Shown here: piece by piece, positions 30,325-40,698 of the stretch
Position numbering within the stretch: position 1 is the first letter of the stretch
Layout of the letters: every line of letters starts with the position of its first letter
Source of the DNA: Epithemia pelagica
Taxonomy: Eukaryota; Bacillariophyta; Bacillariophyceae; Surirellales; Surirellaceae
NCBI GenBank assembly: GCA_946965045.2
Contig: OX337242.1
Coordinates: 930,001-994,000, forward strand
Direction of reading: 5' to 3'
Length of the DNA stretch: 64,000 bases
Made by a program: the position numbers and the translations under genes
Notes under the pieces: model-generated
What the model was told of the DNA's origin: nothing
Databases searched by the model: none
What the model saw: the letters and a program-made list of their open reading frames with translations, nothing else

Positions 30325-33300
30325 CTAAGCCTCAGCCGTCAACTGCTCCATGACGTCTTCTTGCATTTGATGGACCATAGCGCCCATGTGCTCCACATCC
30401 TCGACTTCAAATAATTGATCATGCGGTAGGTCTTCCTTGCTTTCGTCGAATTTTCGCTCAGTGGGGAAGGTCTCGTTAACAAGGAGTTGCAAGCGATGAG
30501 ATGGTTCTTGATTTTCAAACTGTGAAAGTATTGGGCTCAATTCAACGTGATTTGCAAACAATTCAAAACGCCCAAATACGTACAAGCCATAGCGGGCACG
30601 AGACAACGCAACCACCAAACGTCGCAAGTCTCGCAAATGACCAACAGACTCAGTCCGAACCAATGAAAGCAAGATATAATCATTTTGTTGCCCCTGGTAT
30701 TGGTCTACAGTTGACACTACATTCGGCCTGAGACCAGCAAGTGGAGTCCCCTCGCCGCACCGTTGGGCAATGATATCCGAGATCAACTCTTTTTGACCAT
30801 TGTAAGTTGTCAATATCGAAATGGAACCAGGTTGGTAGCCAAGGAGAACCATATACTGGAATAAAGCAACCAGATACTCAGCTTCCCCAGTGTTCTGATA
30901 AAAGAAGGCCGTTGGAGTGGTTTCTCCCCGCCCTTGAAAGTTTTCAACATTGATGAACTGAAAGGTATGAACGAAGCCTGGATTGGCAGTTCTGAAACGA
31001 TCGGCTGACGTCACATGGTCCAAGTTCCCGAGATCATTGTAGCGCCAATTGAATAAGTTGGCAATTTCCGGTCGAGCACGTCCTTGTTGGTCCAGCTCGA
31101 TTCTGGGTACCCCCATTCTTATTAGGCGCGCAAACATACTCCGGTCCATGTTGCTGTATCGAGAAAAGGACATGTTCTGGATGACAGGGGGAAGTTGATT
31201 GTGATCCCCAAGCAGACATACTCGCTTGAGTCGGCTCCTTCTGTTTGACGCCGCATCTGAATCACCTTTCTGCAATAAAAGTGGGATAAACGTATCAAGT
31301 TCCGTCATCTGTCCCGACTCCTCAACGACAAGATTATCATACTGAAAATCAAGCGAAGTCAAGTGGGCTCGAGCAATTGCAGCGTGAGTCGATGTCATGG
31401 CAACGATGCGAGCCTGCTTAATAAGGAAATAATCGCTGCGTTGACGCTGTGAACGGAGCAGCTCAAGCGGCCTGTACTCCTCCAGTTCGTCAAATATGCC
31501 CTGCAAAAGCCCGATGAACTTCTCAACACTGTCCAAAGATCTTGGTTCAACATCACTTCCAACAATGACACAAAAGGCGGAGAGGAACGGAAACTGACTC
31601 GAAAGTTGCTCTGAGTCATTGCTATTTGCGACACCTTCGTGAAGTTCAACCAATTTCGGTTGCACTTTTGTTTGATAGAAGACGGCGGCCGATTCGCAAG
31701 TGTATGAAGGCGATCCATCGGCACCACGTTCGGCACGACCGCTCAAGCCAAAGGACTCCGACATTTGTTGCACTTTTTCCAAAAGAAGTCCTCTACGCTT
31801 CAAGCAATAAGCAACGCGTCCCGTCTTGGTGAAATCGTGTGTCGAGTCTGTTTGTAAATCACGTTCACCCCCACCCAACCGAATCATGTAACGCTCTGGA
31901 ACATCACCACGGGCCATGACCTTTTCGAAAACATCATTCAGCGCGGCATTGGAATGCGTGACAATAACGGTGCGCTGAGCCGGAAAAGAATGATAAAGGC
32001 TAGCAATGATACTGCACATCGTGGTTAGGTTTGATCCGGGCGATCACATAGCAAGACATCGTGGTTAGGTTTGATCCGGGCGATCACATAGCAAGAGATT
32101 CAAAATCTTACCTCACAGCAACATCTGTTTTACCTGTACCAGGTGGGCCCACGATCAAACTTCCCATTTGAAAGATAAGTTAGAATGAGTCTAAGCGAGT
32201 ACTTTTCCTTACCACACAATCAATTGAAGAGCGTACCTAAGTCCGCATGACAAGCCGGATCGTATTGCTTCCACTTGTCTTGGGGTAAACCGGACAGAAT
32301 TTCCAACAAGACCTTGTGCTCTTGTGTATGATTTTGCCTCAACAATGAAAGACTCGTTCCCATTACCGTCCTCTTCCGTGCCAAACCGAATTTTGTAATT
32401 GCTTCGATTTGTCTCCGAAGCTTCCTTTTCCTCATTCCCACGTTTTTTCTTTATAGCACCAACGACCTTTCCGTCGACCTTCACCAAAGCATCATTGTCA
32501 CCCTCGGAAAATGCTTGTCGCAAGTGTTCTTCATCCATAAACACGTCGCCAAAATCCAGAAAAGCATCACTCGATGCAACACCAACAGTTTCCTCTGAGT
32601 ACTCTTGCATATACTTAGACTGGTGATGCGCCGAGTCTGGTGGTCCTTGTCCCAAGAGCAGAGGCTGTAACCACAGGGGAAGCACGTTTCCAATCGAGTC
32701 TGTGCCCTTGAGCAACTGTTGCGTAGTTTCCAACTGGGCCTTGAAACTGTTCTCACGACCATGACGACGAACCACCAAGTTGCACGAGCTGTACATATTC
32801 TTCCTCCCGCTTCGAACATCCTTATGGTACTGTATTGGGTCCAATGACACTGAGAATACCCGCTTGGTTCCCACGGCTTCTTTGGGCTGTTGTTCAATCC
32901 GAAGGGCAGGATCCGTCAGAACTGTGCCCTCCTGATCTCGAATATGTACAATTGTCGCTCCACGAACCATCTGAATCCCAAACCTTTGGGGAAAGGTTGG
33001 ATCGTCATCCTCCCGTACTAACCGGTCCCCGTAGTTATCAGCCTGATCATCTTGATATCCAAGGTTGGCCCGGAGTTCATGTACTGTTGGAGGTTCACCC
33101 CCCTGAGCTTGATTGACATCAATTGCTACCAGAAACACATTGTCATGTTCTCCCAATGTGTCCCATTCTTGGCGAATGGCACCTCCACATGGTTCCAGAT
33201 CGATTGTAAACTCCGCTTGCACTTTCCGCGGATGAAGCTCGCCCAACAAGGGTGGCTCAACTTTGGTAACGACCAAACCTGTGTCTTGCAATTCTAAAGC

Positions 33301-35181
33301 CATGCGAGCCCAACCAGCAAACGAAGTCTTGCTTACCCCTGTCACCATACCGCTCTCATTGTATTGGTCGTCATCCTGAGACAGTTGCGCTCCAGGGACT
33401 GGACGTAACCTTCGAATTACATTGACTAAATCAGAACGAATACTACTGGCTGTTTCCAGTTGCAACAGAGTGAAATTGCGCCACATGTAGTCGGAATATG
33501 ACAAGAATTGTGTTGAGTATAGTTTCGGTAACGACAAAACTTGCGACGGCAAGAGCAACTGAGAATGGCTTGGAGGGATGCGTGCCATATCCCACAAAAG
33601 CGATTCTGTGGGAAACAGCGGCAAGTAAGAAGTATGAAATGTTTGAGATTGAGTAGGATCGCCGATCGCAATCGAGGCTGGTAGGTGCAAATACTCTGCC
33701 AGAACATCCAACAAAAAGTCTCGTTGTTTGAATAGGAACTCCAATTCCGATTGTCCTCGATCAATTAAGCGAAGCGTGTGCAAAAGTCCGAGAAGTTCAT
33801 CATGAGACAGACTTGACAACGCCTGCTGCAAGAACTTGTCACTCAGACCAGTCTGATTGTCACCACAAAGCTGTCCCAGTCCAGCAAAGATGACATCATC
33901 CAATTTAGACGTGGTCCCATAGTATCGGTTACAAATCTGCTGAAAGATGCTTGCTCGTCGGTAATAATGCATCCGAAGGGCACTCGTATCCGACGCCGAC
34001 GTCGACCAACCAAGGAGAGATGAACCTCTCTTACTCGACACTGAGCTGGGTCCCGATATGGACAACATCAGCGGGTCGTTGCGTTGCAACTGTTGAATAC
34101 GCTCTAGCAGCTGCAAGGTCAATGTATGGGAAGAAGAGAGGCCATGGTCGTTATCTGGGATATTCTGTTCGATACGTGCGAGACCGCGACGAAACCGAAT
34201 GACAAAATGAGTTGCTCGTAAGTAGAACAGCAAGAAGGTGCGGAGCACCGAAGAAGACGAGAGAAAATCAATAAGCATTTCCAAAGAACGGTGAAGAAAG
34301 ACAGAGTTTCGGATGGAGTCGCTTGAACTATTGTCCGAAGTATTCATTTCGTTTTCTCCGCTGCCGCCTTCCACAAAATACAGAATTGTTCCAAAGACAT
34401 AAATGAGAAAGGGAGAAGAACTATCGTCCGATTGCTGATTGCTTCCTCCCTCATCTTTCTTGAACTTCAACAGCGATTCATCGTGTTTCTTCAGTTGTCG
34501 TTCTAACAGATCCCGGCAATTCTTGGGTATGTATTCCATGAGGATACTTCCTGGAGTACTTTCATGGCTTCCGTGTACGGCGCAGAGGCGGACTGTCTCA
34601 TGTTCATGTCCCAACAACGTAATGCAGTGACAGACGGTGGTGAGCCCCGCAATTTTTCCTGAGCTTTCAAGATTGGTACTTTCGTCCAGATCCTTGGACG
34701 TAACGAATGATGTACTGTCACAAAGTGTGCGGAACACAGCACGCAACAGATATGGTGCGGATGATGAAGCGGATGAAAGCTTCTGCACATACTGCTTGGT
34801 TCCAGCCGTTAGTCTTCCCGATTGCCCTTCGTACGACAAGAGGAGAGCCCACAAATGACACAACCATCGAAAATCTTGGTTCGATGAAACAGACGCATGG
34901 ATAGGGTCGGTTTCAGATAAATCTTCCAAGATCAGCTCCAATTGAGGGCCCACTCGTGTACGGATCCAACCTTGATCAACTGTACGCACTTGATGCAAAC
35001 TGGATCGTTCGGGATGAGAAGACCACTCAACGAGTTCTTTGTAAAGATCCTGTAGAGGTGATAAATCTTGCTGTCTCGCCCTGATCCCATCAACTTCCCC
35101 TTCGACCTTGCTTTTTGCAGAGGAGCTTTTCTTTTGGGGCTTGCCGTCCTCTTTGGCCGAGCGTTGGCGTTTCTTCGTCAT
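30325..35181 (-). CDS. AQR: Aquarius/IBP160-like spliceosomal RNA helicase, 1559 aa
   Basis: Three exons on the minus strand: 35181-32237, 32159-32112 (48 nt) and 32011-30325, with introns of 77 and 100 nt, both phase 2. The N-terminal 900 residues match the Aquarius armadillo/beta-barrel region (FRWLCHLWALLLS, VLSLPKLYSTQFLSYSDYMWRN, FTIDLEPCGGAIRQEWD). RFTPRQVEAIRSGL leads into the middle exon, which encodes LIVGPPGTGKTDVAV with the whole Walker A motif. Exon 3 has IVTHSNAALN, the DEAD-box equivalent VVEESGQMTE, GDHNQLPPV, and helicase C-terminal motifs STVDQYQGQQND and VALSRARYGL. In other eukaryotes the protein binds introns in the spliceosome and couples splicing to snoRNP assembly. Length is close to the human protein (about 1485 aa). 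Confidence 0.93.
32016..32096. repeat. 40-bp tandem duplication inside Aquarius intron 2
   Basis: The 40-bp unit starting ACATCGTGGTTAGGTTTGAT is present twice, head to tail, with no mismatch. It occupies most of the 100-nt intron; removing one unit would leave a 60-nt intron. Confidence 0.95.
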
Positions 35182-35647
35182 GGTCGTCCGTCCAAAAATC
35201 TTTCACCACGTGAAACGCGGTGAGAGTGAGACCGGGCGCCGGACAAACGCTCTACATGAGCAGTCGGCTAGCCCTATCCGCCGCATAGTTTAGAGGAGTA
35301 ATCCTCTGACAGGCGAGGAAAGTTAAAAGGTTGCCACAAAGATAAAGAGTAAAGGAGAAACCTGGAACTGGGAGGGTACGGAAAGGAAGAAAAAGAAACT
35401 CACAGAACGAACTCCATCTTCTCTTATGTGACTGGAACGGTGTGAAAGGAAAAACACATCTAATTGGAGCGTTAGATTGAAGGTTAGTTTAACTACACTC
35501 TATTGATTGTGATACGCATATGGAAACGGTAATTGTAAGGGAGAAAACCAGAGAGAGACAAAGTATAATAGCACCATAAAAATGTGTAGGTGAGGAACGG
35601 AGCATGATGCCTCACGATATTTTGTGGATCGCATCACATTCTGCTGT
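35182..35647. other. intergenic, no gene recognised
   Basis: Upstream of the Aquarius gene and downstream of the Trp-repeat gene. No coding frame seen. Confidence 0.45.
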
Positions 35648-36211
35648 TTACTCCCATGTATCTTCAGTGTATCCCAATACACTGAGGCACAACCTCTGCT
35701 GATCCGACATTTCATGCCACTCGATTTCCAAACTTTCCGGCCAGTGATCGTGGTCCCACGTGTGCTGTGTGAAGCCCAGTTCCGTCGCAGCTTCTTGAAC
35801 GATACTGGGAAGGTCCGCCCAATTCTTGTCTTCATACTGATGCTCCCAAGCGTCGTGGTCCCATCCCATGGTGGTGACATGAGTCTTTTCGTCTTCTGTC
35901 AAGTCATGCCAATGTTTGTGGTCCACATGAATCAAAACTGAATCGTCCCATTTTTCCTTATCGTAGCCAAGTCCAGTAGCCGCCTTCTTGATACTTGGTG
36001 GAAGCTGAGCCCATTTGATGTCTTCATACTTGGAGGCTTTGCCTGAAAACTTGGACTTCTTCTTATACTGAAAAGCCTTGTTGGTGGTTACAGGTTTAGC
36101 TGCTTCCTCCTTCGTGTCGTTGTGGTTGTTCTTGACAAAGTTTGCACAGCAAGGAACGTCAACGCAGACCGCAGTAAGTTTGCTTAGGTTGTTCACAATC
36201 GCTGCCGCCAT
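35648..36211 (-). CDS. Trp-repeat protein, four exactly spaced 23-residue modules, 187 aa
   Basis: ATG at 36211. After a 60-residue basic N-terminus with a KKKSK cluster come four modules, W-x2-[LM]-x10-[LM]-G-[YFW]-x4-W-[DE], with identical internal spacing. They begin at WAQL, WHDL, WADL and WHEM and end in YDKEKWD, WDHDAWE, FTQHTWD and YTEDTWE. Modules 1 and 3 are close to each other (SIKKAATGLGY / SIVQEAATELGF), which suggests the four arose by duplication of a two-module unit. The last module ends at the C-terminus. I recall similar repeats in other stramenopile proteins, but know no function. A compact helical repeat is plausible (inference). Confidence 0.8.
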   Translation of the reverse strand: MAAAIVNNLSKLTAVCVDVPCCANFVKNNHNDTKEEAAKPVTTNKAFQYKKKSKFSGKASKYEDIKWAQLPPSIKKAATGLGYDKEKWDDSVLIHVDHKHWHDLTEDEKTHVTTMGWDHDAWEHQYEDKNWADLPSIVQEAATELGFTQHTWDHDHWPESLEIEWHEMSDQQRLCLSVLGYTEDTWE

Positions 36212-36763
36212 GATCTCGGTGTTAGTTTGTCACGTTCGACAATCCGACAGGAGTTCTCTGTTTATTGGAGGAAGCTGTCAAAGTCAAAGTGAATCTCCAA
36301 CCACTGCTTCGGTTTTGTGGGAATGGATGGAGAAAGATAACTATTGGGTCAATACACAGGGTCTCCGGCGATAGTTGATTGAGTGTCCGTGTCCGTTGAA
36401 CGGTCTTCATCCGTTAACTGGACTCCAATATCGGTTGTCGCAGGGAGACAATGTTCATAAATATGGGACTGACTGTCTGTGTGATTGGATCAAACATTAT
36501 CTGTAGATAAGGGATATAGACGGCCTCGCGTGGAAGGATCGGCGGCGGAGCTCGTTTTCGCATCTATCGTCACAAAGTCTCTCGTTCCATTACTTTCAAC
36601 TTTCAAAACAGTAACCGACGATGGCCCTGAAAGAAGAATGAATGCTTTGCTGAAGCAAGCTCTGAAAATGAAATCGTAAGTTACACGTGGTGCAAAACCA
36701 AAATGACGCGGGAGAAAATGAAAACTTTCATTCCACTATTTATGATTGTTTTTCTAGTTATTT
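36212..36763. other. intergenic, no gene recognised
   Basis: A 64-codon + strand frame at 36485-36679 is followed by a GTAAGT-like donor, but I could not connect it to another exon. Otherwise nothing seen. Confidence 0.35.
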
Positions 36764-37814
36764 CTAGCGTGACGGAGGGTCTTTAACATAGATTGTGAGC
36801 TCAACACCATCTTGCCACACATTATTTCCTCTGGTATCATTCATTTCGTCCTCTCGTATGTATTCTAATTGACCCTTTTCTAATTTCGTTGTGACAATGC
36901 CCCGGTTTGCCAGCTCCTGAACGTAGTTTCGATACTCATCCAACTGAAAGAAAACCACATTGTCGGCTGCAACGGCACAGTTCGCACGAATTATTCCTTC
37001 GTCCTCTAGATGTTTCAAATCAGGAAGGTAATCGTCTTTATGGTGATCCAAAAAGACCAACGATACTGGCGGTAGATTGTTGGATGTCCAGACAGAATTA
37101 AACTTTTCAACAAGGGCGGTCTTGATTCTCGTGCCAAGTGACGAGGTTCCATCCTGAAGAAGATAACTGAAGTTGTCTGTGGAGAGTCCAGCTACTTGAT
37201 GGAACTGCTGAGCTACATGGATACATTGAGGATCGACATCCACCGTCACAATATGAAAGCTGGAAGAGCCGATGCACTTTTGCAGTGTCCGAGCCATTAG
37301 GGCAGCAGAATAACCACAATAAGTACCAATTTCAACAATTATAAACGGAACATCAGGTCGAAGATCGTGATGCGCATGGACTCGTGCCGTCAAAAAGTTC
37401 TCCAATATGGGGCCCTTGTCCGTCTTGAAAATAGACAAATCACATCAGTTTCCTTTATGAGATGCTCCAAACCATTGGGAGAAAATTCAAACTTACCCCG
37501 ATATGCATCATCCAATGTCTTTGATAACAGAACTGATCCACTAGACGTATTGCATGATCTATCGAGTTTTCGTTGGATGTTTTGGCCATTCCATTGCGAA
37601 CGAACTGCAGCATCGCAAGTTCTGTTCCAGGATGATGCGAATTGAACCCATTCGCTGGATCGCGTCGTTGCTGCTGAATATTCTGTCGCTCGGCTTCTCC
37701 TCCGCTGGCCAAGGACGGTCCGAACATATCGAAAGGGTCTTCATCCTCATCGTCGTTGTTGCACTCAGTGACCATCTCGTCCATTGAGATCTTCGGGGGA
37801 GAGATGCGAGACAT
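36764..37814 (-). CDS. catechol O-methyltransferase-like SAM methyltransferase, 325 aa
   Basis: Two exons on the minus strand: 37814-37497 and 37423-36764, with a 73-nt intron (GTAAGT...CAAG) in phase 0. The start is taken at ATG 37814, since the frame opens at GTG 37871. After an acidic N-terminus the COMT fold begins with AIRLVDQFCYQRHWMMHIG, joined to TDKGPILENF across the intron. SAM-binding motif I is IVEIGTYCGYSAALMAR; VTVDVDPQ follows; VSLVFLDHHKDDYLPDL resembles the catalytic/metal region. Bacterial and animal relatives methylate catechol-type hydroxyls; the substrate here is unknown. The gene is divergent from the S33-like gene with only 106 bp between start codons. Confidence 0.85.
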
Positions 37815-37920
37815 TTGTCCTATTGTACTTCCATAGGTGGAGAGGTAGGGAGTGGAAAACTGGAGTACCACGAAGAAACGATCTTTACACTACCTAGCGT
37901 GACATCATGGATGGTCCACA
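37815..37920. promoter_or_regulatory. shared promoter region between divergent genes
   Basis: The start codons of the O-methyltransferase (minus) and the S33-like gene (plus) are 106 bp apart, so this stretch must contain both 5' leaders and probably a bidirectional promoter. No specific motif is identified. Confidence 0.35.
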
Positions 37921-38500
37921 ATGAAGACAGGCCGCAGGTGCAGAACACTTGAAATCGGAACGATTATCATCAACGAAGTTGACAGTCAAGACGCATTGGA
38001 AAGTATCCTAGAGGAAAAGGGACAAGACAAAATGAATCGAGGACGGGGACTCAATATGGGAAAAGGAGTCGACTGTGCGAAAAAAATGGCCCTTGAAACC
38101 TTTCGAAGGACCACACGCTCATTATTCCGAACATACCCAACCGTGAAGGACGAGATTGATAAGATCAAGTACACAATATTGGGTCAATTTCCGGTAGAGG
38201 GCATCAAAACTGGTTACCAGTGGAACAAGATACAACCAAAATTTGTCTATAGAGACCACAAGTATGATGGTCTCTCCATCCTCCCGCATGCCCGAAAGGT
38301 ACGATTCGTTGGATCCGGAAAGTTCGGATATGAGGATATACCATTCTCACTCTACTTGTTGGATTTTTCGCTCCATGCTACAGTTTGACAAGCCATTTTA
38401 TACGCCCCAAGAGCAGAGACGGTTACAGAAGCTGGTACAACTTCGGCGGAAAGGAAAAGGACCACCTAAGAAAGGATCTGGTCGTCGAGCCAAGAAATAA
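37921..38500 (+). CDS. mitochondrial ribosomal protein S33-like, 164 aa
   Basis: Exons 37921-38298 and 38384-38500, with an 85-nt intron (GTACGA...CTACAG) in phase 0, replace two overlapping open frames. The C-terminal exon reads FDKPFYTPQEQRRLQKLVQL then RRKGKGPPKKGSGRRAKK; the pattern EQxRLxxLxxRGKGxPxKGxGxRAxK is typical of mitochondrial small-subunit protein S33. The preceding part (SLFRTYPTVKDEIDKIKYTI) is compatible with the family. The N-terminal 35-40 residues extend beyond the usual 106-aa protein and may be a mitochondrial presequence; MNRGRG at 38032 is an alternative start. Confidence 0.65.
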
Positions 38501-38595
38501 TCGACCACAATTAGAGTTGTAGGCCACTGTTTCAACTGTGTGTGCCTCAAAGAATTCCTCCAGTCGAATATCCAATCAATTTTACTTAGGTAAAT

Positions 38596-39390
38596 TCACT
38601 CCTTTCTCTTCTCACCAAATATTGCGCGGTATGCTCGGCGATGCCATGCATTCCGTTTTTCTCTTTCCATTCTCCGCTCTTCCAAGATTTCGTGGGGTCG
38701 TTTGATACGTCTGGTGTTGTCATAATCCGATGATACAATTTTGTTCAGGCGCTCCATCATTTCTTCGTGTTCTGTCTCTAACGCCGCTTGGCGAAGCGAT
38801 TTCGATGACTGTCCCTTGGACACTTCCCGCTCTTTCAATCTTCCTTCTATCGCGTTCGCTACAACCCAAGCACCCATGACCGAGAACAATACAAAGGGAG
38901 CACCAATGAGGAAGAAACGGGTCTGTGGGACTTTTGTTTTCTCTTCCTTCAACTGATGAACCTTTTTTACCGTGGCAGCATCTGCATGGACAGAACTTCG
39001 TGGTACTCCAGCCAGTGTCACGGTGGCCTCCTTTGCTTTCGAAGTGGTCGCAGATGGAGGTGCTGCAGATGAAGCAGCCGAACGTTGTATCACAGAAAGG
39101 CAACTTGCCGTCACATTGTGGTCACAGCGAAAGCAGCTACCGCATCTCCTGAACGTTTTGTGAAAGACGGTAATACCCTTCATTTCCAGAAGCTTCGAAT
39201 GTTGAAAAAGCACGGGGTGATCATTGTCATCGCTCGCAAGAACAAAATGTTGTGTGACGCAGACGACAGGAACGACCGAGCTACCTAAGCTACCTATGGT
39301 CATGAAGTCCTCATAATCCTTGAGTAGCGTATTCCTAGGAGTAGTCACTACGGAGTAGAATAACATTTTCCATATCCAAGTTGAGGGCAT
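38596..39390 (-). CDS. COX16: COX16-like mitochondrial protein, up to 264 aa
   Basis: The C-terminal half has the COX16 layout: RFFLIGAPFVLFSVMGAW (one transmembrane helix at about 158-180), then a basic/charged segment with LETEHEEMMERLNKIVSSDY and the proline element RIKRPHEILEERR. COX16 assists cytochrome c oxidase assembly in the inner mitochondrial membrane. Known family members are about 100-130 aa, so the first 100-130 residues are extra. They may be a long presequence, or partly leader read through from the ATG at 39390, and the true start may be internal. Evidence for the domain is good; for the N-terminus poor. Confidence 0.65.
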   Translation of the reverse strand: MPSTWIWKMLFYSVVTTPRNTLLKDYEDFMTIGSLGSSVVPVVCVTQHFVLASDDNDHPVLFQHSKLLEMKGITVFHKTFRRCGSCFRCDHNVTASCLSVIQRSAASSAAPPSATTSKAKEATVTLAGVPRSSVHADAATVKKVHQLKEEKTKVPQTRFFLIGAPFVLFSVMGAWVVANAIEGRLKEREVSKGQSSKSLRQAALETEHEEMMERLNKIVSSDYDNTRRIKRPHEILEERRMEREKRNAWHRRAYRAIFGEKRKE

Positions 39391-39516
39391 CTAAGAGTGT
39401 GTTCCGTTATTCGTAATATCTATGTATACAATGCATTCATGACTTTGGCCACTACGCCGATATGCTCCTTATCCTTTGATCCCATCGTTTCGACAGAGGC
39501 TTGACGACGAGGTCGC

Positions 39517-40527
39517 CTACGTGTTGCTGGTGGTTGGGTTGATTTCCAGGGCACCTCGTCGAATCCAAATATCCCTCACGCCTTCATGCTGCGGCCCTGT
39601 ATACCGTAATATTTTTAGATTGCCGTCCACATAGGTGGTATCGGCCGAATGGTCGGATGGATCAAACACCTGACTGGGCATGGCACGGAACAAGAGACCG
39701 ACCAAGGCCTGACAATCGTTCGGCATGCGTTGACCTCGAGGTTGTAGAATGTGCTCTTCCAAGGCCAACGATAAGCGGGCTCCATGTTGAATTTCATAGG
39801 ACGACTTGACGGTAAAGCTTCCGGTGCAGTCAAATTGACCGGGGACACCATCGGCCAAATCCCAAACCACATGTGTGGTTAAATTGCCACCCAGATTGGC
39901 GCATTCCATAGTGTGAAAGAGTTCACGCATTCGAAAGACTTGCGGAGAAACAATTCCTTTTTGGGGATTATTCACCATATTGGTTGAAAATAACAATTGC
40001 CAGTCCCCTTGTTGCAAGAGATTCAAAAAGTCCAAGGTTTGGACCGGTTGGTACAGCGATTCCAGAGTATTGACCAAAGTTTCAACCCGGCGGTATTCAT
40101 GAGCTTTCCCTGTCAAACTGGGCAACAGCTCCAGTAACTCAGCTTTGGCCTCGTCTATACTCAAAACGCTCTGGTTTTCGTCCTTTTCTGGGGCACTGCT
40201 GCTCGGTTCCTCGTTGTGTGACAACCGACTCGACATTGATGGTTTCTTTTGTGTACCAAATCCTTTGAACTCTTGTTCAGAAATGATTTCTGTTTCCTCA
40301 CTGACGGATGCAGAAATGAAGGAAGGGCGAACGTGTGTTGTACTAATGGTACGTCGTTTGTGTCCTCCTCTGTGTGTCGTTGTGGTCTGGAGTACTGAAA
40401 AGGCTGCCGCCGAATCTTTTCCTAGCCAAAGGACGGCATGCGCCATCAAAATCTTTGAATTCAAACAACACCTTCGTTTCGTCGTTGATACAACGTTACC
40501 ACTCTTCGTCTCACCATTGCCTCTCAT
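39517..40527 (-). CDS. plastid lipid-associated protein (PAP/fibrillin family), 336 aa
   Basis: ATG at 40527; an alternative start 27 residues in (MAHAVLWLG) would begin directly with the hydrophobic signal. KDSAAAFSVL resembles the ASAFAP-type cleavage motif of diatom plastid presequences. The PAP/fibrillin domain occupies about 130-325: AKAELLELLPSL, VETLVNTLES, GDWQLLFSTNMV, and a lipocalin-like beta region ending GNLKILRYTG...GALEINP. Fibrillins associate with thylakoid membranes and plastoglobules in plants. The gene is divergent from the transporter gene with 171 bp between start codons. Confidence 0.85.
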   Translation of the reverse strand: MRGNGETKSGNVVSTTKRRCCLNSKILMAHAVLWLGKDSAAAFSVLQTTTTHRGGHKRRTISTTHVRPSFISASVSEETEIISEQEFKGFGTQKKPSMSSRLSHNEEPSSSAPEKDENQSVLSIDEAKAELLELLPSLTGKAHEYRRVETLVNTLESLYQPVQTLDFLNLLQQGDWQLLFSTNMVNNPQKGIVSPQVFRMRELFHTMECANLGGNLTTHVVWDLADGVPGQFDCTGSFTVKSSYEIQHGARLSLALEEHILQPRGQRMPNDCQALVGLLFRAMPSQVFDPSDHSADTTYVDGNLKILRYTGPQHEGVRDIWIRRGALEINPTTSNT

Positions 40528-40698
40528 TGTTACATTCGATGCTTGTCAAAAGTGATGTGGAAGAAACTGGTCGGCAGATGGACATGACGATCGACGGCGA
40601 GCAGAACTTCTTCCCTCGCGTGTGGTTTGGGCGATCGAATAGCGACCTCTTCCGACATTGCGGAACAATGGAACGCATTCCAATGGAACCTGCCAACA
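40528..40698. promoter_or_regulatory. shared promoter region between divergent plastid-protein genes
   Basis: Only 171 bp separate the fibrillin-family ATG (minus) from the transporter ATG (plus). Both proteins look plastid-targeted, so coordinated expression is plausible. No motif is assigned. Confidence 0.35.
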
